Positions 7,796 to 17,687 of a stretch of 47,738 nt of DNA are shown here, piece after piece. The notes beneath the pieces are model-generated. The model made no database searches, was not told where the DNA came from, and saw only the letters and a list, made by a program, of their open reading frames with translations. Source of the DNA: Auraticoccus cholistanensis (GTDB lineage: Bacteria; Actinomycetota; Actinomycetes; Propionibacteriales; Propionibacteriaceae); the NCBI RefSeq assembly GCF_009742705.1, contig NZ_WPCU01000006.1:207-47944 (forward strand), in the 5' to 3' direction. The first letter of the stretch is position 1; every line of letters begins with the position of its first letter. Both the position numbers and the translations under genes were made by a program.

Positions 7796-9955
7796 GTGCC
7801 CAACCGTTCCACCTCCTCACGTCCCGCCGGCGCAGCCGCCGCCAAGAAGGCACCCAAGAGCCACAAGGCCGACGGCACCGCCAAGAAGCGCTGGTCGGCC
7901 GCCGAGCGCGCCGACCGCGGCCACGGCCCGCGGCGCAGCGGCGGACGACCCCGCAGCGAGTCCGGCTTCGGCGCCGACCGCCCCGGCCGTGACGAGACCC
8001 CGCGGCGCTTCGACCGCGACGAGGCCCCCCGTCGCTCCGACCGCGAGGACGCCCCCCGTCGCTCCGACCGCGACGACCGCGCCCGCACCGACCGTCCCCG
8101 TTTCGAACGTGACGACCGGCGGCGCTTCGAGCGTGACGACCGTCCGCGTCGGTTCGACCGCGACGACCGGCCGCGCTTCGAGCGTGACGACCGCCCGCGT
8201 CGGTTCGACCGTGACGAGCGTCCCCGCTTCGAGCGTGACGACCGTCCCCGTTTCGAGCGCGACGACCGTCCGCGTCGGTTCGACCGCGACGACCGGCCGC
8301 GCTTCGAGCGTGACGACCGTCCGCGTCGGTTCGACCGTGACGAGCGTCCCCGCTTCGAGCGTGACGACCGTCCCCGTTTCGAGCGCGACGACCGTCCGCG
8401 TCGGTTCGACCGCGACGACCGCCCCTCGGGCGACCGCGAGCACCGCCGTGGCGCCAGCCGTCCCCCCGTCGACCAGCACGGCGGCCGCCGCCACGAGTCC
8501 CGTCCGCACCGGTTCGCCGAGCGCGCCTCCGGGGCCGGCGACCGGCGTCCCGAGTGGCAGCAGGTCGTCGAAGGCACCGAGGACCAGATGAGCTGGACCG
8601 AGGCCGCCGCGGTCGACGTCACCGAGCTGGCCACCGCGGAGGAGGGCAACGGCTTCGCCGCCCTCGGCCTGCCCGGCGTCCTCGTCGGGGCCCTGGCCAG
8701 CCAGGGCATCACCACGCCGTTCCCGATCCAGGCCGCCACCATCCCCGACGCGCTCGCCGGGCGCGACGTCCTCGGCCGGGGCCAGACCGGCTCGGGCAAG
8801 ACGCTCGGGTTCGGGCTGCCGATGCTGAGCCGCCTCGCCGACGGACCCCGCGGCCGCACCCGCGGCGTCGTCCTGGTGCCGACCCGCGAGCTGGCCATGC
8901 AGGTGGCCGACGTGCTCTCCCCGCTGGCCTCCACCGTCGGCCTCTCGGTCGTGCTGGTGGCGGGCGGTATGGCCTACGGGCCCCAGCTCAAGGCCTTCGA
9001 CCGCGGCGTCGACGTCGTCGTCGCCACCCCGGGCCGGCTGATCGACCTGATGGACCAGGGCGCCGCCGACCTCAGCTCGGTCGAGATCACCGTGCTGGAC
9101 GAGGCCGACCACATGGCCGACCTGGGCTTCCTGCCCGACGTCCGCCGGGTGCTGGACTCCGTCCCGCCGACCGGTCAGCGGCTGCTCTTCTCGGCCACCC
9201 TGGACCGGGGCGTGGACACCGTGGTGCGCGAGTACCTCGACGACCCGGTGACCCACGAGGTCGACTCCGGGCAGGCCACCGTCAGCACGATGGCCCACCA
9301 CGTCTTCCAGGTGAAGCCCTACGAGAAGCAGACGATCACCGCCGAGGTGGCCAACCGCGAGGGCCGCACGGTCCTGTTCGTCCGCACCCAGCGCGGGGCG
9401 GACCGGGTCGCCAGCCAGCTGCGCGAGGTCGGCGTGATGGCCGGTGCGCTGCACGGCGGCCTCACCCAGGGCGCCCGCAGCCGGATCCTCTCCGCCTTCA
9501 AGGAGGGGACGGTGCCGGTGCTGGTGGCCACCGACGTGGCCGCCCGTGGCATCCACGTCGACGAGGTCTCGCTGGTGCTCCAGGTCGACCCGCCGATGGG
9601 CCCCAAGGACTACCTGCACCGCGCCGGGCGCACCGCCCGCGCCGGTGGTGAGGGCGCCGTGGTGACCCTCTCCCTGCCGCACCAGCGGCGCGAGGTGGCC
9701 CGCCTGGTCAAGCAGGCCGGGGTGGCCACCGTCGCCCAGGACGTCTCGGCCGACGACGAGCAGGTCTACCGGGCCACCGGGGCCCGCAAGCCGTCCCGGC
9801 CCGCCATCGAGGACGCCGAGTACGAGCGGATGATCGCGCCCCCGGTCAAGGCCCGCGGCAGCCGCCGCCCCGGCGGCCAGTTCCGCGGTCGCGGTCGCGC
9901 CCAGGGCGGTCGTCAGGGTGGTGGCCGTCCCCGCGGTGGTCACCGGCCCGTCTGA
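7796..9955 (+). CDS. DEAD-box ATP-dependent RNA helicase with repeat-rich basic N-terminus
   Basis: An RNA-unwinding ATPase, probably acting in ribosome assembly or RNA decay. The 719-residue protein has a long charged N-terminus (about 1-260) built from alternating RFERDDRP and RRFDRDDRP units. The helicase core follows: Q-motif region GITTPFPIQAATIPDAL near 304, Walker A GQTGSGKT near 329, PTRELAMQVA, TPGRLIDL, Walker B VLDEADHMADLGF near 435, SATL, and HRAGRTARAG. It ends in a basic RGRGRAQGGRQGGGRPRGGH tail suited to RNA binding. GTG 7796 follows GATGAGAG. A 126-bp near-perfect tandem duplication lies in the N-terminal region. No recognised subfamily symbol can be assigned safely. Confidence 0.95.
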   Translation: MPNRSTSSRPAGAAAAKKAPKSHKADGTAKKRWSAAERADRGHGPRRSGGRPRSESGFGADRPGRDETPRRFDRDEAPRRSDREDAPRRSDRDDRARTDRPRFERDDRRRFERDDRPRRFDRDDRPRFERDDRPRRFDRDERPRFERDDRPRFERDDRPRRFDRDDRPRFERDDRPRRFDRDERPRFERDDRPRFERDDRPRRFDRDDRPSGDREHRRGASRPPVDQHGGRRHESRPHRFAERASGAGDRRPEWQQVVEGTEDQMSWTEAAAVDVTELATAEEGNGFAALGLPGVLVGALASQGITTPFPIQAATIPDALAGRDVLGRGQTGSGKTLGFGLPMLSRLADGPRGRTRGVVLVPTRELAMQVADVLSPLASTVGLSVVLVAGGMAYGPQLKAFDRGVDVVVATPGRLIDLMDQGAADLSSVEITVLDEADHMADLGFLPDVRRVLDSVPPTGQRLLFSATLDRGVDTVVREYLDDPVTHEVDSGQATVSTMAHHVFQVKPYEKQTITAEVANREGRTVLFVRTQRGADRVASQLREVGVMAGALHGGLTQGARSRILSAFKEGTVPVLVATDVAARGIHVDEVSLVLQVDPPMGPKDYLHRAGRTARAGGEGAVVTLSLPHQRREVARLVKQAGVATVAQDVSADDEQVYRATGARKPSRPAIEDAEYERMIAPPVKARGSRRPGGQFRGRGRAQGGRQGGGRPRGGHRPV
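8171..8422 (+). repeat. 126-bp in-frame tandem duplication inside the helicase gene
   Basis: Two nearly identical 126-bp units (8171-8296 and 8297-8422) encode 42 residues each of RFERDD/RRFDRDD repeats. I found one clear base difference, in the codon after GACGAC. The near-identity indicates recent duplication or active slippage, and the length stays a multiple of three. Confidence 0.85.
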
Positions 9956-9963
9956 GGATTCCC

Positions 9964-9969
9964 TAGACT
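9964..9969 (+). promoter_or_regulatory. -10 box before the GNAT-TsaE gene
   Basis: TAGACT ends 6 nt before GTG 9976, the spacing expected for a leaderless transcript starting at that codon. The upstream helicase gene ends at 9955, so read-through is also possible. Confidence 0.45.
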
Positions 9970-9975
9970 GTGCCG

Positions 9976-10980
9976 GTGCCACCCGCTGAGCCCGTACCCA
10001 CGGCGGAGGGCGCTGCGGCGCCCGAGCGCTCGCTCTGGCTCGCCGTCCCCGAGGACGCCGAGGCCATCGTCGAGGTCATCCGCGCCGCCTTCGCCGCCCG
10101 CCCCCCGGTCGACCCGCCGTCGACCGCGGACCGCGAGACGGCCGAGACCGTCCGCGAGACCCTGCGTCGGGGCAGCGGCGTGACGGCGTGGGTCGGCGAG
10201 CGCCTCGCCGGCGTCATCCTGCTGGTGCCCCGACCGGACGGCGTCGCCACCCTGCAGCGGGTCTCGGTCCACCCCGACTTCCAGCGGCTGGGTCTGGCCG
10301 GGGAGATGGTGGCCGCCGCGCACCGGCTGGCCGCCGAGCTGGGCTGCCGGGAGGTCGAGCTGCTGGCGCGGGAGGAGTTCCCCGCCCTGGTGGACTGGTG
10401 GCTGCGCCGGGGCTACCGGGTGGTCGACCACCGCGACCACGGGGTGATCCTCTCCCGCGCGGTGCCCGTCGTCCTCCGGGTCCCCACCGCCGAGGACATG
10501 CAGCAGCTGGGGGAGCGGCTGGCCGACGTCCTGCAGGCCGGCGACCTGATCATCGCCGAGGGCCCGCTGGGTGCCGGCAAGACCACCCTCACCCAGGGCA
10601 TCGGACGCGGGCTGCAGGTGGCCGACCCGGTGATCAGCCCCACCTTCGTCCTCTCCCGGGTCCACCGGCCGCTGGGCGGGCGCCCCGGTCTCGTGCACGT
10701 GGACGCCTACCGGCTCGGCTCCGCCGAGGAGCTCGACGACCTCGACCTGCCCAGCAGCGGCGCCGGCAGCGTGCTGCTGGTCGAGTGGGGACGCGGCCGC
10801 GCCGAGCAGCTCTCCGAGCACCGCCTCGACGTCGAGGTCCACCGCGACGACCCCACCACGGACGCCCGCACGGTGGTCGTCACCCCGGTGGGGGAGCGGT
10901 GGGCCGGTGTCGACCTGGCCGCGGTGCTCGACCCCGACCGGCGCGCCGAGCAGGCCGGAGCCGCGGCGGTGGCGCGATGA
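9976..10980 (+). CDS. tsaE: GNAT acetyltransferase-TsaE fusion (t6A complex ATPase)
   Basis: TsaE is the P-loop ATPase that works with TsaB and TsaD to make N6-threonylcarbamoyladenosine at tRNA position 37. The protein has two parts. Residues about 15-170 are a GNAT fold (VSVHPDFQRLGLAGEMVAAA is the acetyl-CoA loop region), and about 172-310 are TsaE with Walker A GPLGAGKTT near 195, SPTFVLSRVH, HVDAYRLGS and LLVEWG. Normal TsaE is about 150 residues, so this 334-residue protein is a fusion. GTG 9976 suits the TAGACT box; GTG 9970 would add two residues. The stop overlaps tsaB as ATGA. The acetylation target is unknown. Confidence 0.92.
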   Translation: MPPAEPVPTAEGAAAPERSLWLAVPEDAEAIVEVIRAAFAARPPVDPPSTADRETAETVRETLRRGSGVTAWVGERLAGVILLVPRPDGVATLQRVSVHPDFQRLGLAGEMVAAAHRLAAELGCREVELLAREEFPALVDWWLRRGYRVVDHRDHGVILSRAVPVVLRVPTAEDMQQLGERLADVLQAGDLIIAEGPLGAGKTTLTQGIGRGLQVADPVISPTFVLSRVHRPLGGRPGLVHVDAYRLGSAEELDDLDLPSSGAGSVLLVEWGRGRAEQLSEHRLDVEVHRDDPTTDARTVVVTPVGERWAGVDLAAVLDPDRRAEQAGAAAVAR

Positions 10981-11690
10981 GCCTCACCCTCGCGCTGGAC
11001 ACCTCCACCGTGGCCGCGGTCGGTCTCGCCCGCGGCACGGAGCTGGTCGCCTCCCGCCGCTTCGACGACACCCGCGCCCACGTCGAGCAGACCACGCCGC
11101 TGGTCACCTCGGTGCTGGCCGAGGTAGGTCACACCCTCGCCGACGTCAGCCGGATCGTCGTCGGCACCGGACCCGGCCCGTTCACCGGCCTGCGGGTCGG
11201 CCTCGCCACCGCGGAGGTGCTGGGTCTGGCCCTCGGCGTCCCGGTCCGCGGGGTCTGCAGCCTGGACGTGCTGGCCACCCAGGCCGTCGCCGAGGGGCCG
11301 CTCGACGGGGACTTCCTGGTGGTCACCGACGCCCGCCGCCGCGAGCTCTACTGGTCCCGCCACGACGCCGCCGGACGCCGCACCGCCGGCCCGGAGGTGG
11401 GCCCGGCCGAGGTCCTGCCCGACCTGCCGGTGGTGGGGCCGGGCAGCGCCCTGCACCCCGACCCGGCCCGCCGGCTGGGTCTGGCCGCCGTCCTCGACGC
11501 CGGCGTGATGGCCTGCTCCGCCGACCACCTGCCCGACGCCGGCCTGGAGCCGCTGTACCTGCGGCGCCCCGACGCCACCGTGCCGGGACGTCCCAAGTCC
11601 ACGCTGGTCGAGCCGCCGCGGACGGCGCGGCTGTCGCCCCCGCCGGCCGCGCTCCGCGCCCGCCGGCGCCCCCAGGACGGCGAGCGGTGA
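10977..11690 (+). CDS. tsaB: tRNA threonylcarbamoyladenosine biosynthesis protein TsaB
   Basis: Non-catalytic, ASKHA-fold partner that dimerises with TsaD in t6A synthesis. The 237-residue product begins MSLTLALDTST and carries VVGTGPGPFTGLRVGLATAE, the diagnostic TsaB segment. The final 35 residues or so, after LYLRRPDA, form a Pro/Arg-rich tail beyond the normal fold and are probably disordered. ATG 10977 overlaps the tsaE stop and the stop overlaps rimI, so tsaE-tsaB-rimI-tsaD are tightly coupled. Confidence 0.94.
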   Translation: MSLTLALDTSTVAAVGLARGTELVASRRFDDTRAHVEQTTPLVTSVLAEVGHTLADVSRIVVGTGPGPFTGLRVGLATAEVLGLALGVPVRGVCSLDVLATQAVAEGPLDGDFLVVTDARRRELYWSRHDAAGRRTAGPEVGPAEVLPDLPVVGPGSALHPDPARRLGLAAVLDAGVMACSADHLPDAGLEPLYLRRPDATVPGRPKSTLVEPPRTARLSPPPAALRARRRPQDGER

Positions 11691-12151
11691 GCGTCCCCGA
11701 GCTGGACCGTGCCCGCCCCGACGACCTGGAGCTCGTGATGGAGCTCGAGGAGGCCAGCTTCGACCCGCGGGAGCAGTGGAGCGAGGGCGCCTGGGCCGAG
11801 GAGCTGCACGGTCACGACCGCCGGGTGTGGGTCGCCCGCAGCGGCGCCGGCGAGGTGCTGGGCGTGGTGAGCTGCCGGGTCGTCGGCGACACCGCCGACC
11901 TGCACCGGGTGGTGGTGGACAGCTCCGTGCGCCGGCAGGGGATCGGCACCGCCCTGCTGACGCACGCGCTGGCCGGCTGCCGGGCGGCCGGCGCCCGCCG
12001 CATGCTGCTCGAGGTGCGCGCCGACAACGCCGCGGCGCTGTCGGTGTACCGCCGGCTGGGCTTCAGCGAGGTCGACCGCCGCCCGGGCTACTACGGCCGG
12101 GGCAGCGACGCCGTGGTGATGCGCCGACGTCTGGAGGACGACGATGACTGA
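11687..12151 (+). CDS. rimI: Ribosomal-protein-alanine N-acetyltransferase RimI
   Basis: GNAT enzyme acetylating protein N-termini, classically ribosomal protein S18. The 154-residue product shows motif [21 protein letters not shown] (acetyl-CoA pyrophosphate loop), the motif-B segment [19 protein letters not shown], and [12 protein letters not shown] at the C-terminus, all typical of RimI. GTG 11687 overlaps the tsaB stop as GTGA, and the end overlaps tsaD by 8 bp. The tsaB-rimI-tsaD order is widespread in bacteria and supports the name. Substrate specificity is inferred from family and context. Confidence 0.91.
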   Translation: MSVPELDRARPDDLELVMELEEASFDPREQWSEGAWAEELHGHDRRVWVARSGAGEVLGVVSCRVVGDTADLHRVVVDSSVRRQGIGTALLTHALAGCRAAGARRMLLEVRADNAAALSVYRRLGFSEVDRRPGYYGRGSDAVVMRRRLEDDDD

Positions 12152-13214
12152 CGCCCGCCCCTCCCGCGAAGCGGGACAGCCTCTCGTCCTGGGCATCGAG
12201 TCCTCCTGCGACGAGACCGGTGTCGGCATCGTCTCCGGGACCACCCTGCTGGCCAACGAGGTCGCCTCCAGCGTCGAGGAGCACGTCCGCTTCGGCGGCG
12301 TGGTCCCCGAGGTGGCCAGCCGCGCCCACCTGCAGGCCCTGGTGCCCACCATCCAGCGCGCCTGCCGCACCGCCGACGTCGACCTCTCCGAGCTCGACGG
12401 CATCGCCGTCACGGCCGGGCCTGGGCTGATGGGGGCCCTGGTGGTCGGCCTGGCGGGCGCCAAGGCGCTGTCGGCGGCCACCGGCGTCCCGCTGTACGGG
12501 GTGAACCACCTGGCCGGTCACGTCGCGGTCGACCTGCTCGACCACGGTCCGCTGCCGACGCCCTGCGTGGCGCTGCTGGTCTCGGGCGGGCACACCTCGC
12601 TGCTGCGGGTCGGCGACATCGCCACCGACATCACCGAGCTGGGCGCCACCATCGACGACGCCGCCGGCGAGGCCTACGACAAGGTGGCCCGGGTGCTCGG
12701 GCTGTCCTACCCCGGAGGTCCGGTGATCGACCGGGCCGCCCGCGACGGCGACCCGCGCGCGATCCGCTTCCCCCGCGGGCTCACCGCCCCCAAGGACCTG
12801 GTCCGCCACCGCTTCGACTTCTCCTTCTCCGGGCTCAAGACGGCGGTCGCCCGGTGGGTGGAGACGGCGCGGCTGGAGGGCCGCGAGATCCCGCTGGCCG
12901 ACGTGACGGCCTCCTTCCAGGAGGCGGTCTGCGACGTCCTGAGCGCCAAGGCGGTGGACGCCTGCCGCCACGTCGGGGCGGACCACCTGCTGATCGGCGG
13001 CGGCGTGGCGGCGAACTCGCGGCTGCGCTCGCTGCTGGCCGAGCGCACCGCCGAGGCCGGGATCACCCTGCGCACCCCGCGGCCGGTGCTGTGCACCGAC
13101 AACGGGGCGATGATGGCCGCCCTCGGCGCCGAGGTCGTCCGCGCCGGCGGACGCCCGTCGGCGCCGGACCTGGGTGCCGACCCGGGCCTGCCGGTCAGCC
13201 GCATCCTGGTCTGA
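12144..13214 (+). CDS. tsaD: tRNA N6-adenosine threonylcarbamoyltransferase TsaD
   Basis: Catalytic subunit of t6A synthesis: transfers threonylcarbamoyl from its adenylate to A37 of ANN-decoding tRNAs. The 356 residues carry the family markers [14 protein letters not shown], the metal-binding NHLAGH (H-x3-H near 122-126), [30 protein letters not shown] and [15 protein letters not shown] 12144 lies within the 3' end of rimI. The stop overlaps the next ATG (13214). All catalytic and metal residues I can check are present. Confidence 0.97.
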   Translation: MTDARPSREAGQPLVLGIESSCDETGVGIVSGTTLLANEVASSVEEHVRFGGVVPEVASRAHLQALVPTIQRACRTADVDLSELDGIAVTAGPGLMGALVVGLAGAKALSAATGVPLYGVNHLAGHVAVDLLDHGPLPTPCVALLVSGGHTSLLRVGDIATDITELGATIDDAAGEAYDKVARVLGLSYPGGPVIDRAARDGDPRAIRFPRGLTAPKDLVRHRFDFSFSGLKTAVARWVETARLEGREIPLADVTASFQEAVCDVLSAKAVDACRHVGADHLLIGGGVAANSRLRSLLAERTAEAGITLRTPRPVLCTDNGAMMAALGAEVVRAGGRPSAPDLGADPGLPVSRILV

Positions 13215-14413
13215 TGGACCCCGCCCTGGTCGAGCGGCTGACCGCGCCGGAGGGCCGTTCCGCGCTCGAGCTGGCCGCCGCCCAGCGCGACCCCAGCAGC
13301 CCCGCGGCGGTGACCACGCTGCGCCGCTCGGTCGACGCCGAGCTGTCGTCGGCGGCCCTGCAGCAGGAGACGCTGCGCCGGCGGGCCGCGGCCAAGTTCG
13401 GCGCTGCCGCTGCCGGGCTGCTGCTCACCCCGGACGGGCTGGAGCAGGCCTCGCGGCCGGAGGTCGCCGACCACCGGGCCCGGCGGTTGGCCGCCACCGG
13501 TGCCCGGGCGGTGGTGGACCTGGGCTGCGGGATCGGTGCCGACGCCCTGGCCTTCGTCCGGGCGGGTCTGCGGGTGGTGGCGGTGGAGCGCGACCCCGGC
13601 ACCGCCGCGGTGGCCCGCGCCAACCTGGCCGGGCTCGCCGAGGTCGTCGAGGCTGCGGCGGAGGACGTCACCCACCTGCTGGGTCCCGGCGTCGCCGCGT
13701 ACTGCGACCCGGCGCGGCGCGACGCCCGCGGCCGGCTCTGGGACGTCAGCCAGTTCAGCCCCGGCTGGGACCTCGTCCGGTCGCTGCTGAGCCGGGCCGA
13801 GCCGGCGGCGGTGAAGCTCGGGCCCGCGCTGCCGCACGCGATGCTGCCCGAGGAGGTCGAGGCGGAGTGGGTGACCCACCGCGGCGACACGGTGGAGGTC
13901 TGCCTGTGGTCCGGTCCGGGGGTCGAGCCCGGCACCCGGACCGCCACCCTGCTCCCGGGAGGGGACCGGCTGCGGGTGGGGGCGGGGGAGCGCTCCCGGC
14001 GGGCACCGGTGGGGCCGATCGGCTCCTACCTGCTGGAGCCGGCCGGGTCGGTGATCCGGGCCGGTGGGGTGGCCGTGCTGGCCGAGCAGCTGGGCGCGCA
14101 CCTGGTCGACCCGCAGATCGCCTACCTGACCACCTCGACCCCGCCGGACTCCTCGTTCGTGGACGTCTTCCGGGTCCGCGAGGTGCTGCCCTGGCGGGAG
14201 AAGACGGTCCGGGCCTGGCTGCAGCAGCACCGGGTCGGCCGCCTGGAGATCAAGAAGCGCGGCCTCGACCTGGACCCCGCCGTGCTCCGCCGCCGGCTCA
14301 AGCCGTCGGGCCCGGAGGCGGCGACCCTGCTGCTGACCCGCACCCCGCAGGGTGCCCGGGCCGTGCTGGCGGACCGGGTCGCCGAGCCGCCAGCACCGGT
14401 CGCGGCCCCCTGA
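13214..14413 (+). CDS. Class I SAM-dependent methyltransferase with THUMP-like domain
   Basis: Putative RNA methyltransferase. The 399-residue protein has a SAM-binding motif VVDLGCGIGADALAF near residue 100, an acidic VERD at the end of beta-2, and YCDPARRDARGR in the motif IV position. A C-terminal region (about 310-390, with EIKKRGLDLDPAVLRRRLK) matches what I recall of the actinobacterial THUMP-like domain. The ATG overlaps the tsaD stop (TGATG), so it is probably co-translated with the t6A genes; a tRNA or rRNA substrate is inferred only from that. It ends 9 bp from a convergent gene. Confidence 0.85.
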   Translation: MDPALVERLTAPEGRSALELAAAQRDPSSPAAVTTLRRSVDAELSSAALQQETLRRRAAAKFGAAAAGLLLTPDGLEQASRPEVADHRARRLAATGARAVVDLGCGIGADALAFVRAGLRVVAVERDPGTAAVARANLAGLAEVVEAAAEDVTHLLGPGVAAYCDPARRDARGRLWDVSQFSPGWDLVRSLLSRAEPAAVKLGPALPHAMLPEEVEAEWVTHRGDTVEVCLWSGPGVEPGTRTATLLPGGDRLRVGAGERSRRAPVGPIGSYLLEPAGSVIRAGGVAVLAEQLGAHLVDPQIAYLTTSTPPDSSFVDVFRVREVLPWREKTVRAWLQQHRVGRLEIKKRGLDLDPAVLRRRLKPSGPEAATLLLTRTPQGARAVLADRVAEPPAPVAAP

Positions 14414-14422
14414 CCGGCCGCG

Positions 14423-15286
14423 TCAGTCGCCCAGCACCTCCTCCAGCCGCCGCGCGAAGGCCTCGGGCTGGCCGGCGTAGCCGTGCTCGCCACCCATGAA
14501 GCCGCCGTGGTGGCTCGGGAAGACCGTCACCTCCTGGCCGAGCAGCTCGGCGGTGGCCACCGCGGTCCGGCCGGTGAGGACGTCGCGCGACTCCTCGCCG
14601 ACGGCCACCACCACCCGGGTCGGCGCCTGCGCCAGCGCGGCCACGTCGGGCCGGAAGCGGACCACGGCGTCGGAGCGGTCCGACAGCAGCGGGTCGTCGC
14701 GGCGGCCGTCGTCCTCGGTGGGCAGGCCGAAGGTGGCGGGGTCGGCCGGCGGCTGGGCGAAGAACTCCTCGGTGAAGGGCCCCCGCCAGGACGTCATGGC
14801 GATGAAGGCGGCCATCCCCGCTCCGGAGCCGGAGGCGGCGTAGGCCGCGCGAACCCCCTCGAAGGCACGGACCGCGGCGGCCGCGTCGGGCAGCAGCTCC
14901 AGCAGCGGCGGTTCGTGGGCCACCAGCGTGCGGACGTCGCCGGGGTGGGCGGCCACCAGGGCCAGCGCCGTCACGGCGCCGCCGCTGCTGGCGAAGACGT
15001 CGACCGGGCCGCCGCCGAGGGCCTCGACGACCGCGTGCAGGTCCGCGGCCTGGATCTCGGGCACGTGGTCGGTGCGGCCGTCGCTGCGGGTGCTGCGGCC
15101 GAGGCCGCGCGGGTCGTAGGTGACGGTCGTCCGGTCGGGCAGCTGGGCGACCAGGGCCTGGAAGCCGCTGGCGTCCATGGGCTGGCCGACCAGCAGCAGC
15201 GGCGGGCGGCCGCCGGCGGGGGGCAGCGGACCGGACACGTCGAAGAAGAGCTGGGCGCCGTCGGTGGAGAGGGTGCGTGTCGTCAT
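14423..15286 (-). CDS. Alpha/beta-fold hydrolase
   Basis: A 287-residue soluble alpha/beta hydrolase of unknown substrate. Visible elements: LLVGQPMDASGFQALVAQL (oxyanion strand and cap start), YDPRGLGRS after beta-4, the nucleophile elbow ASSGGAVTAL (Ser in a G/A-x-S-x-G setting), VGEESRD as the acid region, and FPSHHGGFMG with the catalytic His. No signal peptide or membrane segment. The gene diverges from groES, so its 5' end shares the control region around 15287-15474, but the CIRCE element lies on the groES side. Esterase, lactonase or haloperoxidase-like activity cannot be distinguished. Confidence 0.87.
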   Translation of the reverse strand: MTTRTLSTDGAQLFFDVSGPLPPAGGRPPLLLVGQPMDASGFQALVAQLPDRTTVTYDPRGLGRSTRSDGRTDHVPEIQAADLHAVVEALGGGPVDVFASSGGAVTALALVAAHPGDVRTLVAHEPPLLELLPDAAAAVRAFEGVRAAYAASGSGAGMAAFIAMTSWRGPFTEEFFAQPPADPATFGLPTEDDGRRDDPLLSDRSDAVVRFRPDVAALAQAPTRVVVAVGEESRDVLTGRTAVATAELLGQEVTVFPSHHGGFMGGEHGYAGQPEAFARRLEEVLGD

Positions 15287-15325
15287 GCCGGATGAGACCT
15301 CCTCGGCCGCCAGAACTCATCGTCG

Positions 15326-15352
15326 TTGGCACTCGGCTTGACCGAGTGCTAA
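15326..15352 (+). promoter_or_regulatory. CIRCE operator (HrcA binding site)
   Basis: TTGGCACTC and GAGTGCTAA flank a 9-bp spacer, the canonical CIRCE inverted repeat with one mismatch between arms. It overlaps the -35 box of the groES promoter, so bound HrcA would block RNA polymerase. Confidence 0.93.
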
Positions 15353-15366
15353 TGCGGCCCTAGATT
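15338..15366 (+). promoter_or_regulatory. groESL promoter
   Basis: TTGACC (15338-15343) and TAGATT (15361-15366) are separated by 17 bp, a near-consensus housekeeping promoter. The predicted start is near 15373, giving a leader of about 100 nt. The -35 box lies in the spacer of the CIRCE element. Confidence 0.8.
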
Positions 15367-15371
15367 CGTGA

Positions 15372-15396
15372 TTGGCACTCTCGACCTGAGTGTGCC
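15372..15396 (+). promoter_or_regulatory. Second, imperfect CIRCE-like element
   Basis: TTGGCACTC (15372-15380) and GAGTGTGCC (15388-15396) are separated by 7 bp and lie at the predicted transcription start. The left arm equals that of the first CIRCE, while the right arm and spacer deviate. It may be a weaker HrcA site or a decayed copy. Confidence 0.55.
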
Positions 15397-15474
15397 AGAG
15401 CACGGGACGGCACCCGCGACGACGCCCCGGCTGGACAACCTGTGAACACCTGACACCCGTGAAAGGGGTTTGAC

Positions 15475-15771
15475 GTGGCAGTCACGATCAAGCCGCTCGA
15501 GGACCGGATCCTCGTCGAGCCGCTGGAGGCCGAGCAGACCACTGCCTCTGGCCTGGTCATTCCTGACACCGCCAAGGAGAAGCCGCAGGAGGGCAAGGTC
15601 CTGGCGACCGGCCCCGGCCGCGTGGACGACAACGGCAACCGCGTCCCGCTGGACGTCGCCGAGGGCGACACCGTCATCTTCAGCAAGTACGGCGGCACCG
15701 AGGTCAAGTACGACGGCAAGGAGCTCCTGCTCCTCAACGCGCGCGACATCCTCGCCGTCGTCTCCAAGTGA
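15475..15771 (+). CDS. groES: Co-chaperonin GroES
   Basis: Heptameric lid of the GroEL chaperonin. The 98-residue protein has the typical ends [19 protein letters not shown] and [12 protein letters not shown], and a mobile-loop region [17 protein letters not shown] 15475 is preceded by a good AAAGGGG. It is transcribed with groEL from the CIRCE-controlled promoter, so heat induction by loss of HrcA repression is expected. Confidence 0.97.
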   Translation: MAVTIKPLEDRILVEPLEAEQTTASGLVIPDTAKEKPQEGKVLATGPGRVDDNGNRVPLDVAEGDTVIFSKYGGTEVKYDGKELLLLNARDILAVVSK

Positions 15772-15782
15772 CCACCGACTGA

Positions 15783-17402
<1,620 letters not shown>

Positions 17403-17424
17403 TCGTCCCTCCCCGAGGACCGGT

Positions 17425-17458
17425 ACGGGCCCCGTCTGCTGCGGCAGGCGGGGCCCGT
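17425..17458 (+). terminator. Terminator hairpin after groEL
   Basis: A perfect 10-bp stem, ACGGGCCCCG with CGGGGCCCGT, encloses a 14-nt loop that can itself pair (CTGC/GCAG). There is no T-tract, as is usual in very GC-rich actinobacteria. It lies 22 bp after the groEL stop. Confidence 0.75.
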
Positions 17459-17523
17459 CGGCGTCCCGGCCCGGTGCGTCCGGGCGCTTGGTCACGAATA
17501 TGTTGCAGGTCCCGCGATTTTCC

Positions 17524-17552
17524 TTGACGGCGTCTGCCGGGTGTCCCAGTAT
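17524..17552 (+). promoter_or_regulatory. Promoter of the ABC importer-oxidoreductase operon
   Basis: TTGACG (17524-17529) and CAGTAT (17547-17552) are separated by 17 bp; TATCGA three bases further is a weaker alternative. The start near 17559 leaves a leader of about 129 nt to the lipoprotein gene. The AT-rich stretch just upstream (around 17497-17523) stands out in this GC-rich DNA and may hold a regulator site, but no clear dyad is visible. Confidence 0.55.
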
Positions 17553-17687
17553 CGAGATCAGCGACGGTCCCACCACGGGGCGGGGCCCACCGTCGCAGCG
17601 CTTCCTCACCCACCACGACGTGGGGGTGCCCGACAACGACGTCGAGGGCCGGCTGCGGCCGACCCTCCCGGCAGGAGGAGATTCATC

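Noticed and set aside
8171-8422. Mobile element as the cause of the repeat in the helicase
   Set aside because: The repeat is in frame, tandem and made of the gene's own smaller units, so slippage or unequal recombination is sufficient.
7817-9982. Long minus-strand ORF of about 720 codons opposite the helicase
   Set aside because: It is antisense to a clearly coding gene; its Val/Thr-rich repeats are the reverse reading of the RFERDD repeats, and it has no recognisable domain.
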